Shown piece by piece: positions 1 through 5,662 of a stretch of DNA of 5,662 nt; within the stretch, counting starts at the first letter, position 1; each line of letters opens with the position of its first letter. The stretch is from the NCBI GenBank assembly GCA_913041075.1, contig CAJWGZ010000067.1:1-5662 (forward strand), written 5' to 3'. The notes below the pieces were generated by a model. That model saw nothing but the letters and a program-made list of their open reading frames with translations. It searched no databases and had not been told where the DNA came from. The position numbers were made by a program, and so were the translations under genes. Source of the stretch: an uncultured Fidelibacterota bacterium (GTDB lineage Bacteria; Fidelibacterota; Marinisomatia; Marinisomatales; TCS55).

Positions 1-2080
1 CAATCATAAATAGTGGCCATTTCCAGGTATTGGTCTCTCTGCGAATTATTGCAAACGTAGCCATGCATTGCGCTGCATAAACGTAGAACACCATAAGGCT
101 CACAGCCACGAGTGGCGTAAAAACCGGAAGGCCGGTTGAAGGATTCACATCATTTTTCATCGCATCAGATAGCTGCACCATGTCATCACCAGTATTTTCT
201 ACATTATATATAGTCGCCATCGTACTAACTAAAACTTCTCTTGCTGCAAAAGAAGTAATTAAGGCTATGCCTACCTTCCAATCAAAGCCAAGCGGTTGGA
301 TTGCAGGCTCAATGGTGTGACCAATTTTTCCCGCAAAGCTATTATGGATAGTCGTCTGCTCACCCCTATTGTCTGTCATGGGAAAAGAGGCTAAAAACCA
401 TAGTATAATCGATATCGCCATAATGATCTTGCCGGCATTGAATAAAAATAGTTTTGCCCGGATAAACACTTGTCTTAACACAGAGCGCAAAATAGGCAGG
501 CGATATGGCGGCATTTCCATTACGAAGGATGATTTTCCCTCAGATTTGATCCATAGGCTAAATAATTTCGCAAGTATCAGAGCGGTAACAGTACCAATAA
601 AATACATCACAACCATCATCAAACCCTGTAAACCGAAAATGTAACCAACAGTAATCGGTGGTATAAAAGCACCAATCATCAATGCATACACCGGTAACCT
701 GGCACTACAGCTCATTAGTGGTAAAATAAGCATCGTAATCAATCTTTCTTTCCAGTTATCAATTGTTCGGGTGGACATAATACCTGGGATGGCACAGGCA
801 TAACCACTCATCAATGGCAGTACCGATCGCCCATGCAACCCAATTTTTGACATACCGCGATCAAGCATAAAAGCTACACGTGCCATATAACCAGAATCTT
901 CTAACAATGTCAGAAAGAACATCAGTATTACAATCTGTGGTAAAAATATTAGTATTGCTCCAAAACCAGCAATTATACCATCTATTAATAAATCGCGGAA
1001 GTAACTCTCAGGCACTAAGGTTACCGCCCCTTTTCCGAGCCAATTTACTCCAGCTTCTATCCAATCCATTGGTATTGATGCGAAGTTGAAAATTGATTGA
1101 AAAATGAAATACAATAACCCGATAAATATTCCTGGCCCTAGCCATCTATGGGTAAGGATTTGATCGATCTTTTCACTTGCATGTATTTTTCTTATTTTGT
1201 TCGTTTGATCACTTCGATCCTGTGCAAGATTTGCGTCCAACCATTTATATCGTAACATTGCTTCAAGGGAACTAGGTTTTAATTTTTCTTTTTCTATTTC
1301 TTTAATGGCAACTGTTCGGAGATCTTCTAATTCATTTAGTGTTTTAGAATCAATCTTTTGTTCTTCCTGAATAGCTCTATTATATAATTCTAAGGTTGAT
1401 TTTCTTGTAATAAGGCGTAGTGCTTGTGCAGCAGCAAAACGAGGAGTGTACCCTAATTTTGTAAAAAGTAGACTTGTAATTGGCATTAGGATTGTTTCAA
1501 GCGGTTTAGTTACTTCCAAAGGAAATATATCATTATTTACCGTTTGTGTAAAAATGCTGGCTCTAACCTGATCTTTTATTTTATTCAATCCGCTTTTTTT
1601 CAGTGCTGACATGGGTACAACCGCTACTGCGCCTAACCACTTCTTTAATGATGATGGATCTATTTTTTCAGTATGATCCACTAAATCCATCATATTCAAG
1701 GCAATAACAATTGGAATTCCTAAATCTAATAGCTGTGTGGTTAAATAAAGATTACGACTCAGGTTAGTCGCATCAACTACAGATACAATAACTGCAGGCG
1801 GATTTTTACCATGGATCCATTGCAGAACTTGTTCAGCAACTATTCGCTCATCAAAGGATTCGGGCGTTAAGCTATATGTGCCTGGAAAATCAAGTAAATG
1901 GTAAACGGTACCATCATTGAATTGCCCCGTACCAAGCTTTTTTTCTACCGTTATTCCAGGATAATTTGATACCTTCTGGTTCATACCGGTCAATAAATTG
2001 AATATTGCCGTTTTACCAGAATTTGGATTACCTACTAATGCAACCCAGGGTACGTTATCATTATTCAATGTTGAATTCAA
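1..2080 (-). CDS. feoB: Ferrous iron transporter FeoB (3' end outside window)
   Basis: FeoB is the inner-membrane Fe(II) transporter with an N-terminal cytoplasmic G domain. I translated 693 codons with no stop. The G domain shows G1 GNPNSGKT (17-24), switch I NYPGIT (39-44), G3 DFPG (64-67), G4 NMMD (129-132) and G5 SA (158-159). A helical regulatory region and a long charged linker follow to about residue 310, where HRWLGPGIF opens the membrane domain. The two gate motifs are GYMARVAFMLDR through SGYACAIPGIMSTRT (Cys429) and PLMSCSARLPVYAL (Cys458); a late QCMATFAIIRRET holds Cys672. These Cys positions correspond to ones proposed to line the iron path in other FeoB proteins. The start is TTG at 2080, overlapping the feoA stop as TTGA; a second in-frame TTG at 2068 is possible, while the first ATG (codon 33) falls inside the G domain. 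About 20-40 residues of the C-terminus are probably missing at the left edge. No FeoC is seen, but the gene end is out of view. Confidence 0.96.
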   Translation of the reverse strand, partial: MNSTLNNDNVPWVALVGNPNSGKTAIFNLLTGMNQKVSNYPGITVEKKLGTGQFNDGTVYHLLDFPGTYSLTPESFDERIVAEQVLQWIHGKNPPAVIVSVVDATNLSRNLYLTTQLLDLGIPIVIALNMMDLVDHTEKIDPSSLKKWLGAVAVVPMSALKKSGLNKIKDQVRASIFTQTVNNDIFPLEVTKPLETILMPITSLLFTKLGYTPRFAAAQALRLITRKSTLELYNRAIQEEQKIDSKTLNELEDLRTVAIKEIEKEKLKPSSLEAMLRYKWLDANLAQDRSDQTNKIRKIHASEKIDQILTHRWLGPGIFIGLLYFIFQSIFNFASIPMDWIEAGVNWLGKGAVTLVPESYFRDLLIDGIIAGFGAILIFLPQIVILMFFLTLLEDSGYMARVAFMLDRGMSKIGLHGRSVLPLMSGYACAIPGIMSTRTIDNWKERLITMLILPLMSCSARLPVYALMIGAFIPPITVGYIFGLQGLMMVVMYFIGTVTALILAKLFSLWIKSEGKSSFVMEMPPYRLPILRSVLRQVFIRAKLFLFNAGKIIMAISIILWFLASFPMTDNRGEQTTIHNSFAGKIGHTIEPAIQPLGFDWKVGIALITSFAAREVLVSTMATIYNVENTGDDMVQLSDAMKNDVNPSTGLPVFTPLVAVSLMVFYVYAAQCMATFAIIRRETNTWKWPLFMI

Positions 2081-2298
2081 TTTTCAATTACAATATTTAA
2101 GGCATCCTGCTGTCGAATTGATACATAATAATTGCGGACTTTTAACTCAATAGTGCCACCCAGCGGTGCAATTTTTACCAATCGTAATTCTACCCCCGGC
2201 AAGATGCCCATTTCCAGAAACCGTGATTGTGTATCCAAACCACCAAGAAATAATTTAACGACAGCCGTGTCGCCTTGCTGTAAATCCCCCACCGTCAT
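2077..2298 (-). CDS. feoA: Ferrous iron transport accessory protein FeoA
   Basis: FeoA is a small cytoplasmic protein with an SH3-like beta-barrel that works with FeoB in Fe(II) uptake, probably by contacting its cytoplasmic G-protein domain. The 73-residue length is typical. Family landmarks are the N-terminal LQQGDTAVV, SRFLEMGILPGVELRLVKIAPLGGTIELKVRNYYVSI spread over residues about 25-61, and RQQDALNIVI at the end, matching the FeoA pattern of MGLxPG, APLGxPIE and the closing strand. The ATG lies four bases after the fur stop with no good Shine-Dalgarno (a GGGA sits about 16 bases upstream inside fur), so translation is probably coupled to fur. Its TGA stop overlaps the TTG start of feoB, which argues for a coupled FeoA-FeoB pair. 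Confidence 0.94.
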   Translation of the reverse strand: MTVGDLQQGDTAVVKLFLGGLDTQSRFLEMGILPGVELRLVKIAPLGGTIELKVRNYYVSIRQQDALNIVIEN

Positions 2299-2302
2299 AA
2301 AA

Positions 2303-2728
2303 TTATCTACAATCCCTGCATAGACCGAATAATTGGTGAATGTGCCGTACGATCTTGAATTGATATTTTTTCGCTATTTCATCCTGTAGTTTTTCAATGT
2401 TTTCATCCATGAACTCATCAATCCTGCCGCACTGAATACAAACAATATGATCATGATGGCTGCTATCAAGTTTGTTTTCGTACCTGTTGCGTCCATCACC
2501 TAGCTCCAATTTGCGGACCAGATTATTTTTTACCAGTACATCAATCGTACGGTAAACCGTTGCTCTTGAGACTTTTTGCCCGCTCGTTTTGATTTTAAAA
2601 TATATGTCTTCTGCATCCCGATGATCATCAGTTTTACAAATTTCATCCCAGACTATCTGCCTTTGGGATGTGTAGCGCAGTCCTTCATTTTTAAGACCAT
2701 CCTTTAAAAGTTGAATATTTGTTGCCAT
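2303..2728 (-). CDS. fur: Ferric uptake regulator, Fur family
   Basis: Fur is a dimeric cytoplasmic repressor that binds its operator when loaded with Fe(II). From the ATG at 2728 it has 141 residues, normal for the family. The N-terminal winged helix covers about residues 8-75: LRYTSQRQIVWDEI, then HRDAEDIY with metal ligand His36, then the recognition helix VSRATVYRTIDVL at 53-65. The dimerisation domain carries HHDHIVCIQCG (91-101), Glu105, His129 and His131, and two CxxC pairs (Cys97/Cys100 and Cys137/Cys140 in the terminal CRDCR) that would hold structural zinc. Fur, Zur and PerR share this architecture; placement in front of feoA and feoB favours iron sensing. A possible Fur box directly upstream indicates autoregulation. 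The stop is TAA and feoA begins after four T residues. The longer reading from TTG 2758 is rejected because it has no Shine-Dalgarno and would start in the operator. Confidence 0.93.
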   Translation of the reverse strand: MATNIQLLKDGLKNEGLRYTSQRQIVWDEICKTDDHRDAEDIYFKIKTSGQKVSRATVYRTIDVLVKNNLVRKLELGDGRNRYENKLDSSHHDHIVCIQCGRIDEFMDENIEKLQDEIAKKYQFKIVRHIHQLFGLCRDCR

Positions 2729-2734
2729 GATATT

Positions 2735-2739
2735 TCCTT
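2735..2739 (-). promoter_or_regulatory. Shine-Dalgarno of fur, decides the ATG start
   Basis: AAGGA on the minus strand ends six bases before the ATG at 2728. This optimal spacing selects that ATG over the in-frame TTG at 2758, which would place codons in the operator. Confidence 0.8.
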
Positions 2740-2742
2740 TAA

Positions 2743-2757
2743 TGAGATTGAGTCTCA
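2743..2757 (-). promoter_or_regulatory. Probable Fur operator (Fur box), fur autoregulation
   Basis: The minus strand reads TGAGACTCAATCTCA, an inverted repeat of 7-1-7 form whose half-sites TGAGACT and AATCTCA are complementary at six of seven positions. Compared with the Fur 7-1-7 consensus TGATAAT-N-ATTATCA it matches five of seven bases in each half. It starts inside the TTTG of the -7 element and ends 14 bases before the fur ATG, a classic repressor position. From its place in front of fur-feoA-feoB I infer repression by Fe(II)-loaded Fur. Confidence 0.75.
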
Positions 2758-2787
2758 AAAGTAATTATAAAACACCTCCACATTCAA
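2756..2787 (-). promoter_or_regulatory. Promoter of the fur-feoA-feoB operon (Bacteroidota-type, with an overlapping TATAAT)
   Basis: On the minus strand a TTG (2787-2785) is followed after 21 bases by TACTTTTG (2763-2756). This fits the Bacteroidota primary-sigma consensus of TTG, 17-23 bases, TAnnTTTG, and would start transcription near 2749, about 20 bases before the fur ATG. A perfect canonical -10 hexamer TATAAT lies at 2769-2764, but its -35 partner at 16-18 bases (TTAGCT or similar) is poor, so the Bacteroidota reading is slightly preferred. In either reading the fur operator overlaps the promoter or the start point. No start site can be proven from sequence alone. Confidence 0.6.
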
Positions 2788-2845
2788 GCTAAATATGAGT
2801 ATTTATTATCCTGGTGAGGTTGGGAGAGCTGGTTATTTATATGAG
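2759..2845 (-). other. Intergenic region between pcrA and fur, no clear terminator
   Basis: This is the only sizeable non-coding stretch in the window. I see no GC-rich hairpin followed by a T-run after the pcrA stop, so some transcription from mltG-pcrA may run into fur. The fur-proximal part holds the promoter elements described separately. The rest is AT-rich with nothing recognisable beyond a 6-bp AT-only hairpin (2790-2805) and a 7-bp direct repeat ATATGAG (2793-2799 and 2839-2845), both within chance. Confidence 0.7.
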
Positions 2846-5014
2846 CTAGGCTAGTTTCTTAAGCTTTGCAAATTTTACAATGAGTTTTTTCTTTAAACCG
2901 TCTTTAAATACAACACCTACCCGTTGATTTTCTCCACTACCACTCAATGCCATTATTTCCCCTTCGCCAAAAATAGCATGTTCTACATAGTCACCTACTT
3001 TAAAATCAGCAAAGGTTGTAACCGTACGCTTCACCTTCATTGTCAAATTACCAGTTCTTGTTCTAACAATCTTTCTTGTCATCGCTGAAGAAAAGGATAT
3101 GTTTTCTAAGAATTGTTCCGGTACTTCCCTCACAAAACGTGAAACAAGACCAGCCCAGCTGTCCGAACCAGTGCGCCGTCTTTCTGTTGCATATAACAAG
3201 TAAACCATTTGCTGGGCTCGTGTAAGCGCTACATAAAATAAGCGCCGTTCTTCTTCCATTAAATTTCTTTCGTTAAGAGCACCTGATAATGGAAATAGTC
3301 CATCTTCAAGTCCAGTAACAAATACAACTGGGAATTCTAGACCCTTTGCCGAGTGGACAGTCATCATGGTTACATGATTCTCATCTTCGTTCCATTCATC
3401 TATATCAGTTAGCAGTGATACCTCCTCGAGAAAATCATGCAGGAGTGATCCAGGATTTCTTTCCATAAAATCATCAACAGAATTCAAAACTTCCATAACG
3501 TTTGCATAGCGTTCCTGATCTTGTATAGTATCCTGACGCTTGTAATATTTGAGCATTTCCGTTTCGTCCACCAACGCGCGAACAAGTTCACTGGCATTTA
3601 TTTTTGTCAATAAATCGTTATACTTTTTAATGAGATCATGAAATTTGATCAAAGATTCATTTTGTTTACCACGAATGTTCATTGGTTCAGGATTGTTAAG
3701 TACATCAAACAGTTCTTTTTTATCTTTAGTAGCCTGCAGCACACACTTGTCAACGGTCTTTAAACCTATACCCCGAGGAGGAAAATTGATTACCCGGCGT
3801 AATGAGATCGTATCCTTCAAATTAACTATTAACCGCAAATAGCCGAGTAAATCCTTTACTTCCTTCCGCATATAAAAACGAGTACCACCTACTATTTTGT
3901 AGGGGATGCCATTACGTAGAAAACTATCTTCCAGAGCTCTTGACTGAACATTTGTACGGTAAAGGACAGCAAAATCATTAAATGTACGCTTGTTAATCTT
4001 TATTTCTTTTTCCAGCGCGCTAATGACAGCATCAGCTTCCTCCGTTTCATCATGGGTTTCAATAAGACCCAGGTTTTCACCTTCTCCATTGATCGCTGAC
4101 AAATTCTTATCGGCGCGATCTTTGTTATTTTCCACAACTGCTGTAGCAGCAGTTAATATTTGCTGGGTTGAACGGTAGTTATTCTCCAAAGTAAATACCT
4201 CACAGTTTGGGAATGCCTTACCAAAATCAAGAATGTTCCGAATATCGGCGCCGCGCCAACCATATATTGATTGATCATCATCACCCACAACACAGATCTG
4301 TTTATGCTTTTCAGCGAGTATTTTAACCAGTAAGAATTGAGCCCGGTTTGTATCCTGGAACTCATCAACCAGTATATATTTCCATTTTTTCCGATATTTA
4401 CCGAGGATTTTGGGGTGGTCCTCAAATATTTCTAAGGGGTAATTCAACAGATCATCAAAATCTAGTGCGTTATTTTCCTTTAAAGCTTTTTGATACACTT
4501 TGTATATATCTACTATGGTTCGGTCTTGGACTGTGCGCGCTGTTTTCATGGCCCCATCATGGGCAATAAGTTTGTTCTTATAATAACTAATTCTGTTCCG
4601 CGCCGTTTTAGGCATAATACTATTTTTAGGCACACCCATGTCGGCCATCACAACCTTTAATAAGGCAACTTGATCCGTCGCATCATAAATAGCAAAATCC
4701 GATGTAAAGCCCAGATGTTTTATATCATTCCGTAATATTCTTGCACAAATTGAATGAAAGGTTCCAATATTTAGAGGGACATGTTTCTCTTTTATTAATC
4801 TGGTTACCCTTTCCCGCATCACCGCCGCAGCTTTATTAGTAAAAGTAACTGATAACACATCTTCAGGGACGACAATTCCTTGATCCAGTAAATATGCGAT
4901 TTTATATGCTAATACACGGGTTTTCCCGCTACCTGCACCGGCAAATATCAATACGGGATTATTAACCGCTTCAACTGCGGCACGTTGGTTATTATTTAAG
5001 GATGTTAAATCCAA
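2846..5014 (-). CDS. pcrA: ATP-dependent 3'-5' DNA helicase, PcrA/UvrD family
   Basis: This SF1A helicase would unwind DNA in nucleotide-excision and mismatch repair, remove RecA from single strands and help resolve replication-transcription conflicts. All helicase motifs are intact in 722 residues: Q motif (Gln10), Walker A AGAGSGKT 25-32, Ia TFTNKAA 57-63, II VDEFQDTN 216-223, III GDDDQSIYGWRGA 244-256, IV NYRS 279-282, V TVHSAKGLEF 552-561, VI EEERRLFYVALTRA 587-600 with the probable arginine finger Arg599. Domain 2B sits between motifs IV and V. Residues 671-721 (VGDYVEHAIFGEGEI to FAKLKKL) form the Tudor-like C-terminal domain that in PcrA/UvrD contacts RNA polymerase. B. subtilis PcrA is about 739 residues, so this is full length. 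The start is TTG: it is the only start codon in frame after the mltG stop, and it gives the standard N-terminus with LNNNQRAAVEAV just before Walker A. Separating the PcrA, UvrD and Rep names needs a phylogeny; the tail argues against Rep. Confidence 0.96.
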   Translation of the reverse strand: MDLTSLNNNQRAAVEAVNNPVLIFAGAGSGKTRVLAYKIAYLLDQGIVVPEDVLSVTFTNKAAAVMRERVTRLIKEKHVPLNIGTFHSICARILRNDIKHLGFTSDFAIYDATDQVALLKVVMADMGVPKNSIMPKTARNRISYYKNKLIAHDGAMKTARTVQDRTIVDIYKVYQKALKENNALDFDDLLNYPLEIFEDHPKILGKYRKKWKYILVDEFQDTNRAQFLLVKILAEKHKQICVVGDDDQSIYGWRGADIRNILDFGKAFPNCEVFTLENNYRSTQQILTAATAVVENNKDRADKNLSAINGEGENLGLIETHDETEEADAVISALEKEIKINKRTFNDFAVLYRTNVQSRALEDSFLRNGIPYKIVGGTRFYMRKEVKDLLGYLRLIVNLKDTISLRRVINFPPRGIGLKTVDKCVLQATKDKKELFDVLNNPEPMNIRGKQNESLIKFHDLIKKYNDLLTKINASELVRALVDETEMLKYYKRQDTIQDQERYANVMEVLNSVDDFMERNPGSLLHDFLEEVSLLTDIDEWNEDENHVTMMTVHSAKGLEFPVVFVTGLEDGLFPLSGALNERNLMEEERRLFYVALTRAQQMVYLLYATERRRTGSDSWAGLVSRFVREVPEQFLENISFSSAMTRKIVRTRTGNLTMKVKRTVTTFADFKVGDYVEHAIFGEGEIMALSGSGENQRVGVVFKDGLKKKLIVKFAKLKKLA

Positions 5015-5020
5015 ATTGTT

Positions 5021-5662
5021 CTACAGTCCTCCTGCCGTTGCGCTGTTTTTTTCTTGTCGTACCCGTCGCCTTACTTTCTGAAATTTTCGTTTTGCTTTAT
5101 TATGCTCTTTCTCAGTTTTGGAAAAAGTGTGGTATCCGTCTCCCCGGGCTACAAAATATATGTAATCGTTCACCGCAGGATACAATGCTGCAATTAAAGA
5201 TTCTTTCCCAGGGTTATTTATTGGTCCTGGTGGTAAGCCCGAATTCAAATATGTATTATACTCAGATTCAATTTTTAGGTCTTCATTTAGTAATCGACGT
5301 GGACCATCTTCAATAATATACTGGATAGTTGGATCAGCCTGTAATCTCATACCCTTTTCTAATCGGTTATGATATACGGCTGAAATTGTTGCTCTTTCAT
5401 CATCGTAAATAGCTTCTCCTTCTATAATGGATGCTAGTGTTATGATTTCCAACTGGGACATTCCTAATTCTTCAGCTCGTACTTTCATTGACAGTGTCAT
5501 GTTCTCTTTAAATTCATTTACCATCTTAGTTAATACAACAATAGCGTCCAGACCCTCCGCAAAATAATATGTGTCCGGAAATAAATATCCTTCAAACGAA
5601 TTTCCATCAAGCTCGAAAAGTTTTACGAGTTCCTGGTCTTTGCATAACCGCAAGAATTTTTT
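5021..5662 (-). CDS. mltG: Endolytic murein transglycosylase MltG, C-terminal part (5' end outside window)
   Basis: MltG is an inner-membrane endolytic transglycosylase that cleaves nascent glycan strands and is thought to set their length or release them from synthesis. The visible 213 residues are the C-terminal part of the YceG-like catalytic domain; the usual N-terminal transmembrane helix and LysM-like subdomain lie beyond the right edge. The frame is open to base 5662, so the in-frame TTG at 5653 is not a true start. Seen in order: EGYLFPDTY; LASIIEGEA, whose first Glu (codon 5422-5420) aligns with the catalytic Glu218 of E. coli MltG; YHNRLEKGMRLQADPTIQYI; YNTYLNSGLPPGPINNPG; YIYFVARGDGYHTFSKT and EHNKA. 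All are family landmarks. After HNKA comes a strongly basic tail of about 23 residues ending in SATAGGL. The stop is TAG, two codons before pcrA, so the pair is probably one operon. Identification is secure; only the missing N-terminus is unknown. Confidence 0.95.
   Translation of the reverse strand, partial: KKFLRLCKDQELVKLFELDGNSFEGYLFPDTYYFAEGLDAIVVLTKMVNEFKENMTLSMKVRAEELGMSQLEIITLASIIEGEAIYDDERATISAVYHNRLEKGMRLQADPTIQYIIEDGPRRLLNEDLKIESEYNTYLNSGLPPGPINNPGKESLIAALYPAVNDYIYFVARGDGYHTFSKTEKEHNKAKRKFQKVRRRVRQEKNSATAGGL
5028..5033 (-). promoter_or_regulatory. Candidate Shine-Dalgarno for pcrA, inside the end of mltG
   Basis: The minus strand reads AGGAGG, a full anti-16S match, within the last codons of mltG. 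It ends 13 bases before the TTG at 5014, longer than the usual 5-9. No other start codon lies in the pcrA frame between the mltG stop and this TTG, so the site either works at extended spacing or the match is incidental to the Gly-Gly codons of MltG. Confidence 0.5.

Noticed and set aside
369..1089. Plus-strand open frames (369-644 and 880-1089) opposite feoB.
   Set aside because: They are antisense to an intact, motif-rich feoB frame, resemble no family I recognise and have no ribosome-binding context.
2005..2031. FeoB Walker A reads GKTAIFN rather than GKTTLFN, considered as a defective nucleotide site.
   Set aside because: The catalytic Lys and following Thr are present and the next position is variable among FeoB-like GTPases; the other G motifs are intact.
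2132..2323. Plus-strand frame of 63 codons opposite feoA and the end of fur.
   Set aside because: It is antisense to two well-supported genes and has low-complexity composition with no recognisable domain.
2729..2758. Longer fur reading from an in-frame TTG at 2758, adding ten residues.
   Set aside because: It has no Shine-Dalgarno and lies across the operator and probable transcription start, whereas the ATG at 2728 has AAGGA at ideal spacing and gives a normal Fur N-terminus.
2790..2805. Hairpin with stem TAAATA/TATTTA and a four-base loop after pcrA, considered as a terminator.
   Set aside because: The stem is six A-T pairs only with no following T-run; such structures are expected by chance in AT-rich DNA.
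2792..2810. GATAAT on the minus strand (2810-2805), considered as part of a second, upstream Fur box.
   Set aside because: Only the first hexamer fits; extending to the 19-bp classic box gives about 11 matches and no symmetry.
3645..5316. Several plus-strand frames of 60-105 codons and one minus-strand frame (4153-4425) inside pcrA and mltG.
   Set aside because: They are shadows of the pcrA and mltG coding frames, with no recognisable domains.
5651..5653. TTG at 5653 as the start of the MltG reading frame.
   Set aside because: The frame stays open to the window edge and the protein would lack the N-terminal half of the family, so the gene simply continues outside.

Overview
This AT-rich window is almost completely coding, and every recognisable gene lies on the minus strand. 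In transcription order (right to left) they are the 3' part of mltG (cut by the right edge), a complete pcrA/uvrD-type helicase gene, an 87-base intergenic region, fur, feoA, and feoB (cut by the left edge, probably only a few tens of codons before its end). I read feoB by hand from base 2080 to base 1. It is one uninterrupted frame of 693 codons from a TTG start. No RNA gene, insertion sequence, CRISPR array or long repeat is visible.

Layout. (1) 5662-2846: mltG and pcrA are tightly spaced, with two codons between the mltG stop and the TTG start of pcrA, and they look co-transcribed. This half is housekeeping: the end of nascent peptidoglycan strands (MltG) and an SF1A repair helicase with a C-terminal Tudor-like domain (PcrA). 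(2) 2845-2729: no convincing terminator, then a promoter overlapped by a 15-bp inverted repeat resembling a Fur box, then a good Shine-Dalgarno for fur. (3) 2728-1: a compact ferrous-iron unit. The regulator Fur is followed after 4 bases by feoA, whose stop overlaps the TTG start of feoB (TTGA). The simplest reading is an autoregulated operon: iron-loaded Fur represses its own transcription together with that of the Fe(II) transporter FeoAB.

Organism. The start of the fur transcript carries a TTG-N21-TACTTTTG arrangement that matches the Bacteroidota primary-sigma consensus (TTG, 17-23 bases, TAnnTTTG), and the FeoB gate motif reads GYACAIPG rather than the proteobacterial GFGCNVPA. With the low GC content and sparse Shine-Dalgarno sequences, this suggests Bacteroidota or a relative in the FCB group (for example Neomarinimicrobiota or Ignavibacteria). 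A TATAAT hexamer is also present at the promoter, so the assignment is tentative.

No undescribed system is visible. The points worth a second look are the fur operator/promoter architecture, the TTG starts of pcrA and feoB, the mltG-pcrA junction and the FeoB gate variant.
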